64,000 nucleotides of DNA, taken from contig NZ_JASBRH010000015.1 in assembly GCF_029961155.1 (NCBI RefSeq), positions 32,385-96,384 of the forward strand, written 5' to 3'. The notes beneath the pieces were generated by a model. It was not told where the DNA came from, did not search any database, and was given only the letters and a program-made list of their open reading frames with translations. Source of the stretch: Pontibacterium granulatum (GTDB lineage Bacteria > Pseudomonadota > Gammaproteobacteria > Pseudomonadales > Balneatricaceae). Every line of letters begins with the position of its first letter. Position 1 is the stretch's first letter. Below, in pieces: positions 43,124 to 52,621 of the stretch. The position numbers and the translations under genes were made by a program.

Positions 43124-43782
43124 GCCAGAAGCCCCCGATAATATCCGAGAATTTGCTCTGCCTCCTGGTCTGCATTTCGCCCCATCCGCTCGTAATGGGC
43201 GATGGTGCGAGTGATATATTCACGATCTAACGCTCGCGATAGATCCCACATTTGATCACCAACCGGCGAGATCACTTGGTTACTGCCACTGGATACGTGG
43301 ATAGCTTCGTAAAACCGCTTGTTCTCGCACACCAACGCTTCATCAACCAGACCATAACCCAAATGAATCAACCCTTGGCGCAGCAGGTAGTGCTGCCGGA
43401 CCGGACAGAGCATAAACTCCAGCTCCCGATTAGGGTGACTAAGTGTAATTGCCTGCACCATCTCCAGTGTGAGATCACCACCCACCCCGGCAATAATGAT
43501 CAGCTGGCGTCCTGGCGACTCTGGCAATGTCAAAGTCGACACATCCATACAATGGACCTGCCAATCACGCCCTTTGAGAAAATCCGGTAAAAAACGCGCC
43601 AGCTGAACCTCGAGAGCCTCGGTCAACGACGGTACCACATCCACGAAGTGCACTGTGTCCGCTGCACCACGCTGCAGCAACGTCGCACCTAAGAAGCCGT
43701 GATCACAACAGCAATCCCAGATATGGTCATAGTGATCGGTAACCATACGGTTGATCTGTTCGAGACGATGACTGAGTTTCAA
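43117..43782 (-). CDS. trmK: tRNA (adenine-22-N1)-methyltransferase TrmK-like
   Basis: A 221-aa class I SAM-dependent methyltransferase. Motif I is DCCCDHGFLG (about residues 23-32, the typical D-x-(G/C)-x-DHG of TrmK), and VGGDLTLEMV follows after the helix-strand region. TrmK methylates A22 of tRNA. The start codon follows no strong ribosome site. The 3' end of the gene is only a few bases from the tandem repeat. Isolated gene. Confidence 0.88.
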   Translation of the reverse strand: MKLSHRLEQINRMVTDHYDHIWDCCCDHGFLGATLLQRGAADTVHFVDVVPSLTEALEVQLARFLPDFLKGRDWQVHCMDVSTLTLPESPGRQLIIIAGVGGDLTLEMVQAITLSHPNRELEFMLCPVRQHYLLRQGLIHLGYGLVDEALVCENKRFYEAIHVSSGSNQVISPVGDQMWDLSRALDREYITRTIAHYERMGRNADQEAEQILGYYRGLLAM

Positions 43783-43850
43783 CGCAATACCACTGCCTGA
43801 GGGTTAGGTAATAATCTGATTGCAGATTGGTGTCAGATTGATGGGATGAA

Positions 43851-44393
43851 TCAAGTGGACGGATTGGAGCTGATTATCTCAGCCTCGTCCGCACCGGTGT
43901 TGCGGAAGCGATGCGGCCGGTTACTGTTAAAGTAGTAACCATCTCCCGCTTTAAGCTGATACGTATCGAAGCCCACCGTCAGCTCGATCTCACCACGCAC
44001 TACGATGCCGCCTTCTTCACCTTCGTGCTGCAGCATCTCAGGGCCGGTATCGGCACCTGGAGGATACACTTCCCGGAGAATATCCATGGAACGTCCTTTC
44101 AGGGTCGCACCCACCAACTTCAGCGATACGTTATTTGAACCAATATCCGGTTGCTCGTCACCACGGAAGACCACCTGTTCAGGTTCTATGTTTTCGATAT
44201 CGAGGGTGAAGAAATCACCGATTGAGATAGGAATTCCGGACAGAACTTTTTTCAGCGAACTGACCGATGGGCTGACGCCATTTTTTTCGATCATGGAGAT
44301 GGTGCTGTTGGTCACACCTGCGCGCTTGGCAAGCTCGCGCTGGGACAAGCCCCTTATCTCACGGATCGCTTTTAAGCGCTCTCCTACGTCCAC
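43851..44393 (-). CDS. XRE-HTH plus cupin regulator (PuuR-like)
   Basis: Start set to GTG 44393 (about ten bases after an AAGG-like sequence); a longer ATG frame gives an N-terminus unlike the family. The 180-aa product has an HTH_3 domain (about 5-60: LSQRELAKRAGVTNSTISMIEK) and a C-terminal cupin_2 (about 108-170: GADTGPEMLQHEGEEGGIVVRGEIELT in parts). The layout and length match PuuR and related regulators of putrescine or other polyamine/amino-acid catabolism. Its target is probably nearby (SLC-like none; the CoA-transferase/GCDH operon ends 270 bp upstream). Confidence 0.88.
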   Translation of the reverse strand: MDVGERLKAIREIRGLSQRELAKRAGVTNSTISMIEKNGVSPSVSSLKKVLSGIPISIGDFFTLDIENIEPEQVVFRGDEQPDIGSNNVSLKLVGATLKGRSMDILREVYPPGADTGPEMLQHEGEEGGIVVRGEIELTVGFDTYQLKAGDGYYFNSNRPHRFRNTGADEAEIISSNPST

Positions 44394-44665
44394 TGCGTGT
44401 TCACCTTTATATAAGTAAATCCCGATATACGCGCCATTATACCAACAACTCACTTATTTGCAGATCGCTTAGAACAGCGGCATCAAAGTGCCAAGTGGCT
44501 CTCCACACTGCAGGCACTGCTGCCTTTCTGCTTATGATACCCAGCCATCACGGTGCGTATCGCGAAGAACGTTTTCCTCCCTGGAGTACTTCTTCATCAC
44601 TCTGCTACTTATCTGATAACTCATTTGCCAGCTTTCTATGCTGAGGTTTGCCAACGGTTGTCCCC

Positions 44666-45877
44666 TCAGGCGATAACGCCCGACTGGCGTAACCCCTCCA
44701 GAACGTCATTTTCCATCTTTAACAGATCAGTCAACACCTGCTCGGTGTGCTGACCCAGCATTGGCGGTGCTGACCGGTACTCCACCGGGGTTTCCGAAAA
44801 CTTTACCGGATTGCCAACACCTGCAACCTTACCCGCTTTGGGATGTTCCAGTTCAACCTGCATTTCGCGATGCTGTACCTGTGGATCGGCAAACACCTGC
44901 TCGATGGTATTGATCGGCCCACAAGGCACACACGCCGCCGACAACTGCTCCAGCCACCAGTTTGTGCTTTGCTGCGCGATGATCTCAGCCACCTGCGGGA
45001 TCAGGTCGTCACGGTTCTCCACCCGCTTACGGTTGGTCGCAAACGCGGGGTTCTCACCCAGAGCCGGATTACCGCCGATCTCACAGAAGGTACGGAACTG
45101 CTTATCGTTACCCACCGCCAGGATTATATGCCCGTCCGTCGTTCCAAATGCCTGGTATGGCACGATGTTGGGGTGTGCATTACCGAGGCGGGCTGGTGAG
45201 TCACCACTGGCCAGGAAATTCATAGCCTGATTGGCAAGTGTTGCGACCTGCACATCCAACAAAGACAGATCGATATACTGCCCTTTGCCGGTTTCAGCTC
45301 GATTCAAGAGTGCAGCCTGAACCGCGTTCGCCGCGTACAAACCAGTCATCACGTCGGCCAGCGCTACCCCCACTTTCATTGGCATGCCCTCGGGCTCGCC
45401 GGTCACACTCATCAGCCCGCCCATGCCCTGGATCATGAAGTCATAACCCGCGCGCTGAGCATAGGGGCCATCCTGACCAAAGCCGGTAATCGAGCAGTAG
45501 ACGATGGCTGGATTGACTTGCTTCAGACTTGCGTAGTCCAGTCCATACTTGGCCAGACACCCCACCTTGAAGTTTTCTAGCACCACATCGCACTGTTTTA
45601 CCATTTCGCGAATCAGGTTTTGTCCCGCTTCACTGGCGATATCAATCGCTACAGAACGTTTGTTACGGTTGGCCGCATGAAAATAGGCGGCTTCTGTTGG
45701 ATTCCCCTCGTTGTCACTGAAGAACGGAGGCCCCCAGCCGCGGGTATCATCCCCACAGCCCGGACGCTCCACCTTAATTACCTCCGCGCCAAAATCGGCC
45801 AGCATCTGGCCGGCCCAAGGGCCAGCCAGAACGCGGCTCAGATCCAGCACACGGATATGTGACAGCGCGCCCGCCAT
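44666..45877 (-). CDS. CaiB/BaiF family CoA-transferase (probable succinyl-CoA:glutarate type)
   Basis: A 403-aa class III CoA-transferase. N-terminal VLDLSRVLAGPWAGQMLADFGAEVIKVE is typical of the family; the catalytic Asp is in RAGYDFMIQ (about residue 166). It overlaps the last base of gcdH (shared TGATG), so the pair are cotranscribed. In the glutarate pathway a CoA-transferase makes glutaryl-CoA, which GcdH then oxidises; the fit is from context and family. Donor and acceptor are inferred. Confidence 0.9.
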   Translation of the reverse strand: MAGALSHIRVLDLSRVLAGPWAGQMLADFGAEVIKVERPGCGDDTRGWGPPFFSDNEGNPTEAAYFHAANRNKRSVAIDIASEAGQNLIREMVKQCDVVLENFKVGCLAKYGLDYASLKQVNPAIVYCSITGFGQDGPYAQRAGYDFMIQGMGGLMSVTGEPEGMPMKVGVALADVMTGLYAANAVQAALLNRAETGKGQYIDLSLLDVQVATLANQAMNFLASGDSPARLGNAHPNIVPYQAFGTTDGHIILAVGNDKQFRTFCEIGGNPALGENPAFATNRKRVENRDDLIPQVAEIIAQQSTNWWLEQLSAACVPCGPINTIEQVFADPQVQHREMQVELEHPKAGKVAGVGNPVKFSETPVEYRSAPPMLGQHTEQVLTDLLKMENDVLEGLRQSGVIA

Positions 45878-47052
45878 CAGAAAAACGCCTGGATTCCGGT
45901 CTGTGCACGACCCAGGATCAGCGCGTGAATATCGTGGGTACCTTCGTAGGTATTCACCGCTTCCAGGTTCATCACATGACGGATTACGTGGAATTCATCG
46001 GAGATGCCGTTACCACCGTGCATATCACGGGCAACACGGGCGATATCCAACGCTTTGCCACAGTTATTGCGCTTCATCAGGGAGATCAGCTCTACCGGAC
46101 ACTCGCCAGCGTCCATCATACGGCCCATACGCAACACGCCCTGCAGGCCCAGGGAGATCTCTGTCTGCATATCCACCAGCTTCTTCTGCACCAATTGGTT
46201 TGCCGCCAGAGGACGATTAAACTGGATACGGTCCAGTGTGTACTGACGCGCTTGGGTCCAGCAGAACTCCGCCGCACCCAGCGCACCCCACGCGATACCG
46301 TAACGGGCTTTGTTCAGACAGCCGAAAGGACCGCTCAAACCCTGCACGTTTGGCAGCAGGTTCTCTTCCGGTACCAGCACATCATCCATCACGATCTCAC
46401 CGGTAATGGATGCACGCAGGGAGAACTTGCCCTCGATCTTCGGTGCAGACAGACCCGGCATACCTTTATCCAGAATGAAGCCTCGCACGGTGTCATCCAA
46501 CTTCGCCCATACGACAAATACATCCGCTACCGGCGAGTTGGTGATCCACATCTTGGAACCTTTCAGCAGGTAACCACCGTCAACACGGGTCGCACGCGTT
46601 TTCATGCCTGCCGGGTCAGAACCCACATCCGGTTCAGTCAAACCGAAACAACCGATCCACTCACCGCTGGCCAGCTTTGGCAGGTACTTACGTCGCTGCT
46701 CTTCGCTGCCGTATGCATAGATTGGATGCATTACCAGAGAGGACTGCACGCTCATTGCGGAGCGATAACCGGAGTCCACGCGTTCAACCTCGCGGGCAAC
46801 CAAGCCGTAACACACGTGGTTTACCTCTGCACAACCGTACTCTTCCGGCAGCGTGCAACCCAGCAGGCCCAGCTCACCCAGCTCCTGCATGATCTCGGTG
46901 TGGAATACTTCGTTTCGGTTTGCTTCTGTTACACGGGAAAGCAGACGGTCCTGCGCATAATCGCGTGCGCTCTGCATGACCATGCGCTCCTCTTCGCTCA
47001 GCTGTGCTTCCAGCAGAAAAGGGTCTTCCCAGTTGAATACCGGCTTGCTCAT
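45877..47052 (-). CDS. gcdH: Glutaryl-CoA dehydrogenase
   Basis: Oxidative decarboxylation of glutaryl-CoA to crotonyl-CoA (lysine and glutarate degradation), FAD-dependent. Start ATG 47052 ([12 protein letters not shown]) has GAGG eight bases upstream; a longer frame exists but is upstream of this. Length 391 aa. The C-terminus has [20 protein letters not shown] with the catalytic Glu at about residue 370, and [16 protein letters not shown] and [12 protein letters not shown] are the usual acyl-CoA dehydrogenase motifs. Downstream CoA-transferase overlaps by one base. No LysR regulator is adjacent. Confidence 0.95.
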   Translation of the reverse strand: MSKPVFNWEDPFLLEAQLSEEERMVMQSARDYAQDRLLSRVTEANRNEVFHTEIMQELGELGLLGCTLPEEYGCAEVNHVCYGLVAREVERVDSGYRSAMSVQSSLVMHPIYAYGSEEQRRKYLPKLASGEWIGCFGLTEPDVGSDPAGMKTRATRVDGGYLLKGSKMWITNSPVADVFVVWAKLDDTVRGFILDKGMPGLSAPKIEGKFSLRASITGEIVMDDVLVPEENLLPNVQGLSGPFGCLNKARYGIAWGALGAAEFCWTQARQYTLDRIQFNRPLAANQLVQKKLVDMQTEISLGLQGVLRMGRMMDAGECPVELISLMKRNNCGKALDIARVARDMHGGNGISDEFHVIRHVMNLEAVNTYEGTHDIHALILGRAQTGIQAFF

Positions 47053-47842
47053 GAATATGGCCTCGTTTAACTCTGATGATGTCATTCGCTGTTTGTTTTT
47101 TATCGAACACCCACGCGGGTATTTCGAAGAATATGACACACATACTGTGCATTATTTTTTACAAGATCAAGAAACACACAGCCGTTTTAACACCAAAAAC
47201 ATAGACAATTAACAAAAATATCTATATTTTTCGCAGCATTCATAGCCATAGGACTACCCCTAATCGCTTGTTTAACAATGCCTTTTCGAGATTCCGCAGC
47301 GCAAAAAGAAAAAAACTTGAAGATTTTTCGTTCAAAAACCTAAACATGACGCAGATCATGCTTTGCTTGACGATGCATTCAGTCGCTGAACAGGTGATGT
47401 TAGAAATAAAGAACATTGAGTGCGACTCAACAAGAGTCGCTGTCAAAGAAGTAAACCAGTCACTCTGAGGAAAACAGATCAGTCGTTTTGACGAGCATCC
47501 CTGTCTAAGACGCACAGAAAAGACGTGCCATCGGGTTAACAACACAGGGATTTGTAGGGCAACGTTCAGAGGGCGTTGTAAAACGTAGCGAGCGTAGCTG
47601 AGACAAGGCAAAAAGCTGCGAAAACGTACGCGTCAACGTATTTTAGGACTGTTTGTAGGGCAGCGTTCAAGCTGCCGGCAGCTTGAACGCTGCCCTACAA
47701 TGTATAGGTATAAATGAGCGTATTGGGCTGATTTTTAACGCCGCATCAGCCAGAGCAGTCGTTTTGCGACACCCTATGAAGGCCTGTCCAAGATCCAGTG
47801 TTAACCACTTCACCAAATTCCAGGTAACGTCAGATAGCGTGA
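47053..47842. other. 790-bp gene-free region upstream of gcdH
   Basis: Likely promoter region of gcdH (nearest 150 bp, AT-rich), then a stretch with a possible 66-codon frame (47268-47468, plus) that I do not support, and two short repeats rich in TTGTAGGGCA(A/G)CGTTC. A perfect 48-bp palindrome occupies 47653-47700. Confidence 0.55.
47653..47700. repeat. Perfect 48-bp palindrome
   Basis: TTGTAGGGCAGCGTTCAAGC followed by TGCC, then its exact complement GGCAGCTTGAACG... with no spacer, 24 + 24 bp. A related imperfect one is at 54561-54607. The left half TTGTAGGGCAACGTTC also occurs at about 47551. Likely a dispersed repeat family rather than a terminator, as it has no T-tract and is 140 bp from any gene. 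Confidence 0.8.
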
Positions 47843-48715
47843 CTATTCGACCTTGAGGTCGTACTGCCTTGGCCAGTCCCGGTAATTGAACACCTGCCCC
47901 TCCTGCCGGATGCGGGCAATCTCGCGCAAATCGAGGTCGGCATAGACCCAACCGGGCTGATCGGTATTGCCTTCTACCAATATCCCGTTGTCGGGAAATC
48001 CATAATCAACCGGCGTATACACACTGGCACGCCCGGTGTTGATATCCACCGCTTCCGACCAGGCTGCCACGCCAAACGTTGGCGATTGCACCACAAAGCA
48101 CTGGTTTTCCAATGCACGCGCCTGACAACCCAAACGAACTCGGTGGAACCCTGCTTGTGTATCAGTACAACTCGGTACCAAAATAAGATCGGCCCCGGCC
48201 TCCACCTGCTGACGGGCGATCAGAGGAAACTCCGAGTCGTAGCAGATGTTGATCGCTATTTTGCCGAACTTTGTGTCGAACACCCGGATCTTGTCACCGG
48301 CGGAGATCAGCCACTGCTCGTTTTCAAAACGGGTCATCACCAGCTTATCCTGCGAGCCTATCACACCATCCGGACCAAACAATGTGGCGCGGTTCAGGTA
48401 GCTGCCGTCTTCCTGCTGTACCGGGTAACTTGCGCCCAGAATCAGCAGATCAAACCGTTTAGCCAGGGCCAGGTGTAGGGCCTGCCAGTCCGGATAGATT
48501 GCCTGCATCGCATCCAATTGCTTGCTGAGATCGGAGTAGATCACCTCGCCAAACAAGGAAGCCAGCTCCATACTGCCGTATTCCGGAAACACTAACAGTT
48601 GCGCGCCCTGCCCGGCCGCATCGTTCACCCACTGCTCCAACTTATCGGCATAGCCAGACCAGTGTTCAAAGAAGCCGATATCGTATTGTGCGACCGCAAT
48701 CCTGAGATTTTCCAT
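47843..48715 (-). CDS. Carbon-nitrogen hydrolase (nitrilase superfamily)
   Basis: A 290-aa amidase-type enzyme. Start ATG 48715 overlaps the TGA stop of the upstream GNAT gene. The Glu-Lys-Cys triad is visible: E45 in LVFPEYGS, K124 in SQDKLVMTRFE, and C158 in NICYDSEFPL. A Cys in the CYDxxFP form is typical. Cleaves or forms amide bonds; substrate unknown. It is the last gene of a three-gene minus-strand operon (SnoaL-like, GNAT, this). Confidence 0.92.
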   Translation of the reverse strand: MENLRIAVAQYDIGFFEHWSGYADKLEQWVNDAAGQGAQLLVFPEYGSMELASLFGEVIYSDLSKQLDAMQAIYPDWQALHLALAKRFDLLILGASYPVQQEDGSYLNRATLFGPDGVIGSQDKLVMTRFENEQWLISAGDKIRVFDTKFGKIAINICYDSEFPLIARQQVEAGADLILVPSCTDTQAGFHRVRLGCQARALENQCFVVQSPTFGVAAWSEAVDINTGRASVYTPVDYGFPDNGILVEGNTDQPGWVYADLDLREIARIRQEGQVFNYRDWPRQYDLKVE

Positions 48716-49302
48716 CACAACGCCTTCATCCAGAATGTCATCGGCTTGGCGGACTGCTCGGTTTCGTCCAGATCTTTCCAGCTGTAGGAGGTCGCCAGTT
48801 CCGGTGTCTTTTGGTATCCACGCTTCTGCCAGAAGCTATCCAGTGGTTCATAATCCGCGGGACGACGGGGATGATCGGCGGGGCGATCGACAGCACAGAA
48901 ACAGCTGAACTTAAAGCCCCCGAGTTTGGCGGCATGGGCTTCGCGCTGCTCAAAAAACACAACACCCACACCCTGCCCGCGGTACTTGGGCAACAACACG
49001 GATTCACCGCAGTAGAAGATCTCGTCCGGGTTGTAACCCGCGCCGATAAACGGCTGCTTAAACTCGACAGTTTCGTTGGCCATCGGTATGGCGGTCGACG
49101 CGCCAACCACCTCGTCACCATCAAACACCAGAACGATTACACTGTCCGGCGCCTGGACGTAGGTGCTAAGGTATTCCTCTTCATACGCCAGATCACCGTC
49201 ATACAGATAGGGAAACTCCCGAAAAACACGTATGCGCAGCGCCGCCAGCGCAGGGATGTAGTCCTTTAACGCCTCGCCGCTAACCGACAGGATTTTTAAC
49301 AC
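48715..49302 (-). CDS. GNAT family N-acetyltransferase (nitrilase-linked)
   Basis: Start taken as GTG 49302: GGAG is eight bases upstream, and the 88 upstream residues lie in an unrelated frame with no features. The 195-aa product opens VLKILSVSGEALKDYIPALA and has motif A near LLPKYRGQGVGVVFFEQREA, plus a YGYQK-type end (WQKRGYQKTPE). The stop overlaps the nitrilase start (TGATG). In several bacteria such a GNAT sits next to or is fused with a nitrilase; the two probably act on the same amine/amide (inference). Substrate unknown. Confidence 0.85.
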   Translation of the reverse strand: MLKILSVSGEALKDYIPALAALRIRVFREFPYLYDGDLAYEEEYLSTYVQAPDSVIVLVFDGDEVVGASTAIPMANETVEFKQPFIGAGYNPDEIFYCGESVLLPKYRGQGVGVVFFEQREAHAAKLGGFKFSCFCAVDRPADHPRRPADYEPLDSFWQKRGYQKTPELATSYSWKDLDETEQSAKPMTFWMKAL

Positions 49303-49324
49303 TCGTCTTACTCCGCGACCTGCG

Positions 49325-49732
49325 TTACCGGGAGACCTGTTCAATCCAGTCCTGCAGGTTGTAGTAGTTGGTGATTCGCGCCACTTTACCGTCTCGAATC
49401 TCGAAAAAGGCGCCAGCGGGCAGATCGTATGTCTGACCGTTCGCCTCTGGCAAGCCCTCATCCGTGGAAAGGTACTCTCCCAGCACACGAAACTCCACGG
49501 CTGCGCGACTGCCATCATCATTGCTGGTGATAGACAGATCAACAATCCGCTCGCGGTAGTGGGCATTCATTCGATCCATAAACGCTGTAAACACGTCTTT
49601 ACCCACCTCTCGACCACCTTGATTGATATCATGCACGACATCATCGGTCAGCAGGTTCAGAAATGCCTCCATATCCTGACGGTTAAAGGCATCATAGTAC
49701 TGCTGCAACAGTTCAACGGTGTTTTTGTTCAT
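49325..49732 (-). CDS. SnoaL/NTF2-like protein (ketosteroid-isomerase-related)
   Basis: A 135-aa cone-shaped alpha/beta fold protein (NTF2-like). N-terminal helix QQYYDAFNRQDMEAFLNLLTDDVVHDI is typical of the family; Asp/His pairs there may be catalytic. Ends FFEIRDGKVARITNYYN. First gene of the SnoaL-GNAT-nitrilase operon (23 bp before the GNAT start). Function unknown. Confidence 0.85.
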   Translation of the reverse strand: MNKNTVELLQQYYDAFNRQDMEAFLNLLTDDVVHDINQGGREVGKDVFTAFMDRMNAHYRERIVDLSITSNDDGSRAAVEFRVLGEYLSTDEGLPEANGQTYDLPAGAFFEIRDGKVARITNYYNLQDWIEQVSR

Positions 49733-49939
49733 AGCTACTTAAATCCATCCACGACATGGTCGGGTCTAACCACCCAACAAAAGAGCTGTTCGATCGGCAC
49801 GCGCTAAATACGCACCGCCCTTCAAAGCGCTGTTATCACCCTTCAGATGCTTGAAACAGCCGGCCCCACAGTGAATCAGGAATACGTCGACAGCACTGCT
49901 CTCTATGCGACAAAAAAGCCCGCTATACGTCGCTACAAG

Positions 49940-49966
49940 TAAATTTCCATCAAAAACGCCCGTCTA
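49940..49966 (+). promoter_or_regulatory. Possible sigma-28 (FliA) promoter of the chemoreceptor gene
   Basis: TAAATTTC, 11-base spacer, CCCGTCTA: four of four in the TAAA box and CCG plus TA in the -10, close to the flagellar/chemotaxis consensus TAAAGTTT-N11-GCCGATAA. It lies 100 bp before the chemoreceptor start. Needs transcript data. Confidence 0.4.
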
Positions 49967-50066
49967 TACTGGACCAGTTCCCATTCATACTTTGGTCGAA
50001 AGCCTAAACAAATAAGAACAACAAACTCTCCCAACACAAAAAATAACTACAGGGCCGAATGCAGTT

Positions 50067-52025
50067 ATGAAAATACGTACAAAGCTGCTGGCTGTAATAA
50101 CCATCTCGGTGGTCATTCCAGTCTTTGTCATTTCATCATTTGCCATCTACAAAGCGCGGGAAGCCGCTTTGAACAACTTCAGGGATAGTGCCGCCAAAGA
50201 GATCACCCAGATAGATAATGCGTTCTCGATCTTCTTCAAAGGGATCGCCGACAACGTATCGTTCCTGGCTGATCACCCTTTGGTTAAAGACGACAGTTTC
50301 ACACTTTCTAACTTCACACAGGGGCCTGGCAATTTCCAAGGCCATATCGCGACCGGCGGTAAAGAGGCGGAACTCTACAAGCTATACGAGAAGTTTGGTG
50401 AAACCCACCCGGGACTGGCCTATGTATACGGCGGCCGCAGTGATGGCGGCTATCTAGCATGGCCCGATGTGCCGATGAAAGATCCGTACGACCCGCGCGG
50501 CCGTCCGTGGTACAAAAAAGCGATGGAGAACCCGAATCAGGTAGGCCGTACCAGTGCCTATTACTGGGCCGGTGACGACGCAACCTACGTGGGCACAGTC
50601 AAAGCCGTGACGAATGAGCAAGGCGCTGTGATTGGCGTGCAAGCGATGGATGTATCCGTAAAACAGCTCACCGAGATCGTGAAGAACATCAAGATCGGCG
50701 ACGCCGGGCACATTCTGCTGATTGAAGACAACGGTACTGTGCTGGTCGATCCAAAGATCCCGGATCACAACTTTAAGAAAGTCACCGAGATCGACACCCC
50801 GCTGTTCAAACAACTACAAAGCACTAACTCGGGTCTGCTGGAGATCGAGCGCGACGGTGAAACCTATCTCGCAAACATCGTACAGTCCGAGTCCCTGGGC
50901 TGGCGTTTTGTCGCACTGGTGCCGGAGAATGAAGTTTTTGCTACCGCTAACCAGATTGCGTGGCTTTCCGTCGTGATTGCCGCGGCACTAAGCGCCATTT
51001 TTATAGTCATCGGTGGCATTGTTGCCCGACTGATCACACGCCCGATCGATAACGTTGCGGAGATGCTTAAAGGCATCGCAGACGGCGAAGGCGATCTGAC
51101 CGTCCGTCTTGAGATCATGTCCAAAGATGAAGTAGGTGAACTGGCCGAATCGTTCAACAAGTTTATCGAAAAACTGCAGTCAATCATCCGTCAGATTGTG
51201 GGACTTTCCGATGAACTGAAAACCAGCTCGGTGGCAGCTGCGGAAAGCGCCAATATGTCGCTGTCCGAGGTTAAACAGCAGTTGGATCAGATCACGCTCG
51301 TTGCCACCTCTGTAGAACAGATGTCTGCAGCAACCCAGGAGATCGCCGCCAATGCCGAGCTTACCTCCCACACCGCCAGCGAAAGTGCTGACTACAGTGC
51401 CCATGGCCAATCGGTGGTAATGAATGCGCGTGATTCCATTGGCAATCTCGCCACCGAGGTGGGTAACGCCTCCGAGGTAATCAGTCGTCTGAGCGAACAT
51501 TCGCAGGAGATCAACAGCATCCTCTCGACCATCCAGGGCATTGCGGAGCAGACCAATCTTCTCGCATTGAACGCCGCAATCGAGGCGGCGCGTGCCGGCG
51601 AACACGGGCGTGGCTTTGCTGTTGTAGCCGACGAAGTACGGGATCTGTCATTGAAAACAACACGTTCCACCGACGACATCCGCAACATGATCAGCACCCT
51701 GCAAACAGCTACGCAGGAAGCGGTCGATATCATGAAGCGGAGTGAATCAATGGCACAAGGCACCGTAGAGGAAGCCAACCAGGCTTACGAGCAACTGACA
51801 CAGATTACGGAGTCTGTGAACAATATTCGCGATATGTCTGCCCAGATCGCAACAGCGACAGAAGAGCAGAGTTCGGTGAACGCCGGTATCGCCGACAACA
51901 CCAGTCAGATCAAGGATATTGCTGACCAGATGTCCGCGGACGCGGACTCACGACTGGAACGCTCCCGCACGCTGCATCGCTTATCGGAGGGCATGCACGA
52001 GCAGGTTGGGTTGTTTAAGGTATAA
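50067..52025 (+). CDS. Methyl-accepting chemotaxis protein with Cache sensor
   Basis: A 652-aa receptor. A membrane helix (about 8-30), a periplasmic Cache domain (about 35-280, with [11 protein letters not shown] and the WAGDD motif near 175, typical of dCache_1), a second helix (about 290-312), a HAMP (about 313-365, [22 protein letters not shown] in parts), and a cytoplasmic MA domain with the highly conserved tip [32 protein letters not shown] (about 500-531, given in parts). No C-terminal pentapeptide for CheR/CheB docking; ends EQVGLFKV. Ligand likely a small amino acid or organic acid given the dCache (inference). Confidence 0.96.
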   Translation: MKIRTKLLAVITISVVIPVFVISSFAIYKAREAALNNFRDSAAKEITQIDNAFSIFFKGIADNVSFLADHPLVKDDSFTLSNFTQGPGNFQGHIATGGKEAELYKLYEKFGETHPGLAYVYGGRSDGGYLAWPDVPMKDPYDPRGRPWYKKAMENPNQVGRTSAYYWAGDDATYVGTVKAVTNEQGAVIGVQAMDVSVKQLTEIVKNIKIGDAGHILLIEDNGTVLVDPKIPDHNFKKVTEIDTPLFKQLQSTNSGLLEIERDGETYLANIVQSESLGWRFVALVPENEVFATANQIAWLSVVIAAALSAIFIVIGGIVARLITRPIDNVAEMLKGIADGEGDLTVRLEIMSKDEVGELAESFNKFIEKLQSIIRQIVGLSDELKTSSVAAAESANMSLSEVKQQLDQITLVATSVEQMSAATQEIAANAELTSHTASESADYSAHGQSVVMNARDSIGNLATEVGNASEVISRLSEHSQEINSILSTIQGIAEQTNLLALNAAIEAARAGEHGRGFAVVADEVRDLSLKTTRSTDDIRNMISTLQTATQEAVDIMKRSESMAQGTVEEANQAYEQLTQITESVNNIRDMSAQIATATEEQSSVNAGIADNTSQIKDIADQMSADADSRLERSRTLHRLSEGMHEQVGLFKV

Positions 52026-52141
52026 GCTCAACCAAACCGGCAGATCAGGCCACAAGATTACCTGATCTGCCGGTGTTCCCCCTCCAGCCCATCCCAAATG
52101 CGATAGTGACGAAAGGCCTTTCTCTGATAGCATCACCATAA

Positions 52142-52621
52142 GTGCTTCAAAAAAGGATGCTGGATGTGCTGGACACACTCTCACTTCAACGCGCTGCAAA
52201 CCAACACCCGTCAGATCGCGCCTGGCGCTTTGAGCTGTTTGTTAACGGAGATTCTATCCTCAGCTTGTTGGAACGATATTGTCCATCATCGAATGGCCAT
52301 GTCGGCATGCAGTCAGCCTTCCATAATCACAACGACCTACACAGGCTCTTGGCTCCCTCTCACCCAAGTCCATCCCCGATCCATAGTGTGTGCCTTCTTG
52401 AATGCTCTTGCGGGGACCAGGACTGCGGGTCGATATGGCTCCAGATTCACAGTCAGAACGGCTTCCTTACCTGGACAGAGCTGATTGACTATCGGGACCT
52501 GTGTAAGCGTAAAGCGGACCGTTCCATAGACTTTTCAAACGTTCCCCAGTTTTGCTTTTCCTATACGGAAGTCGCAGATTCAATCGAATGTATAAGCATG
52601 CCCGGAGGAGAGGCGGTATGA
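52142..52621 (+). CDS. Unknown protein, first of a linked pair
   Basis: A 159-aa frame beginning at GTG 52142; the true start is uncertain (an ATG at 52157 or GTG at 52166 are alternatives). It contains ECSCGDQDCGSIWLQI, a Cys-rich patch with four Cys in a C-x-C-x4-C arrangement, near residue 90, suggesting zinc binding, and a C-terminal FSYTEVADSIE. Its stop overlaps the next gene's start (ATGA). No recognised family. It lies between a chemoreceptor and a GST gene, with no obvious partner besides the overlapping gene. Confidence 0.55.
   Translation: MLQKRMLDVLDTLSLQRAANQHPSDRAWRFELFVNGDSILSLLERYCPSSNGHVGMQSAFHNHNDLHRLLAPSHPSPSPIHSVCLLECSCGDQDCGSIWLQIHSQNGFLTWTELIDYRDLCKRKADRSIDFSNVPQFCFSYTEVADSIECISMPGGEAV

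Noticed and set aside
45859..47070. 403-codon plus-strand frame opposite gcdH
   Set aside because: Mirror of a well-supported acyl-CoA dehydrogenase; no motif, no ribosome site.
47268..47468. 66-codon plus-strand frame upstream of gcdH
   Set aside because: No ribosome site or conserved feature; in an AT-rich promoter-like area.
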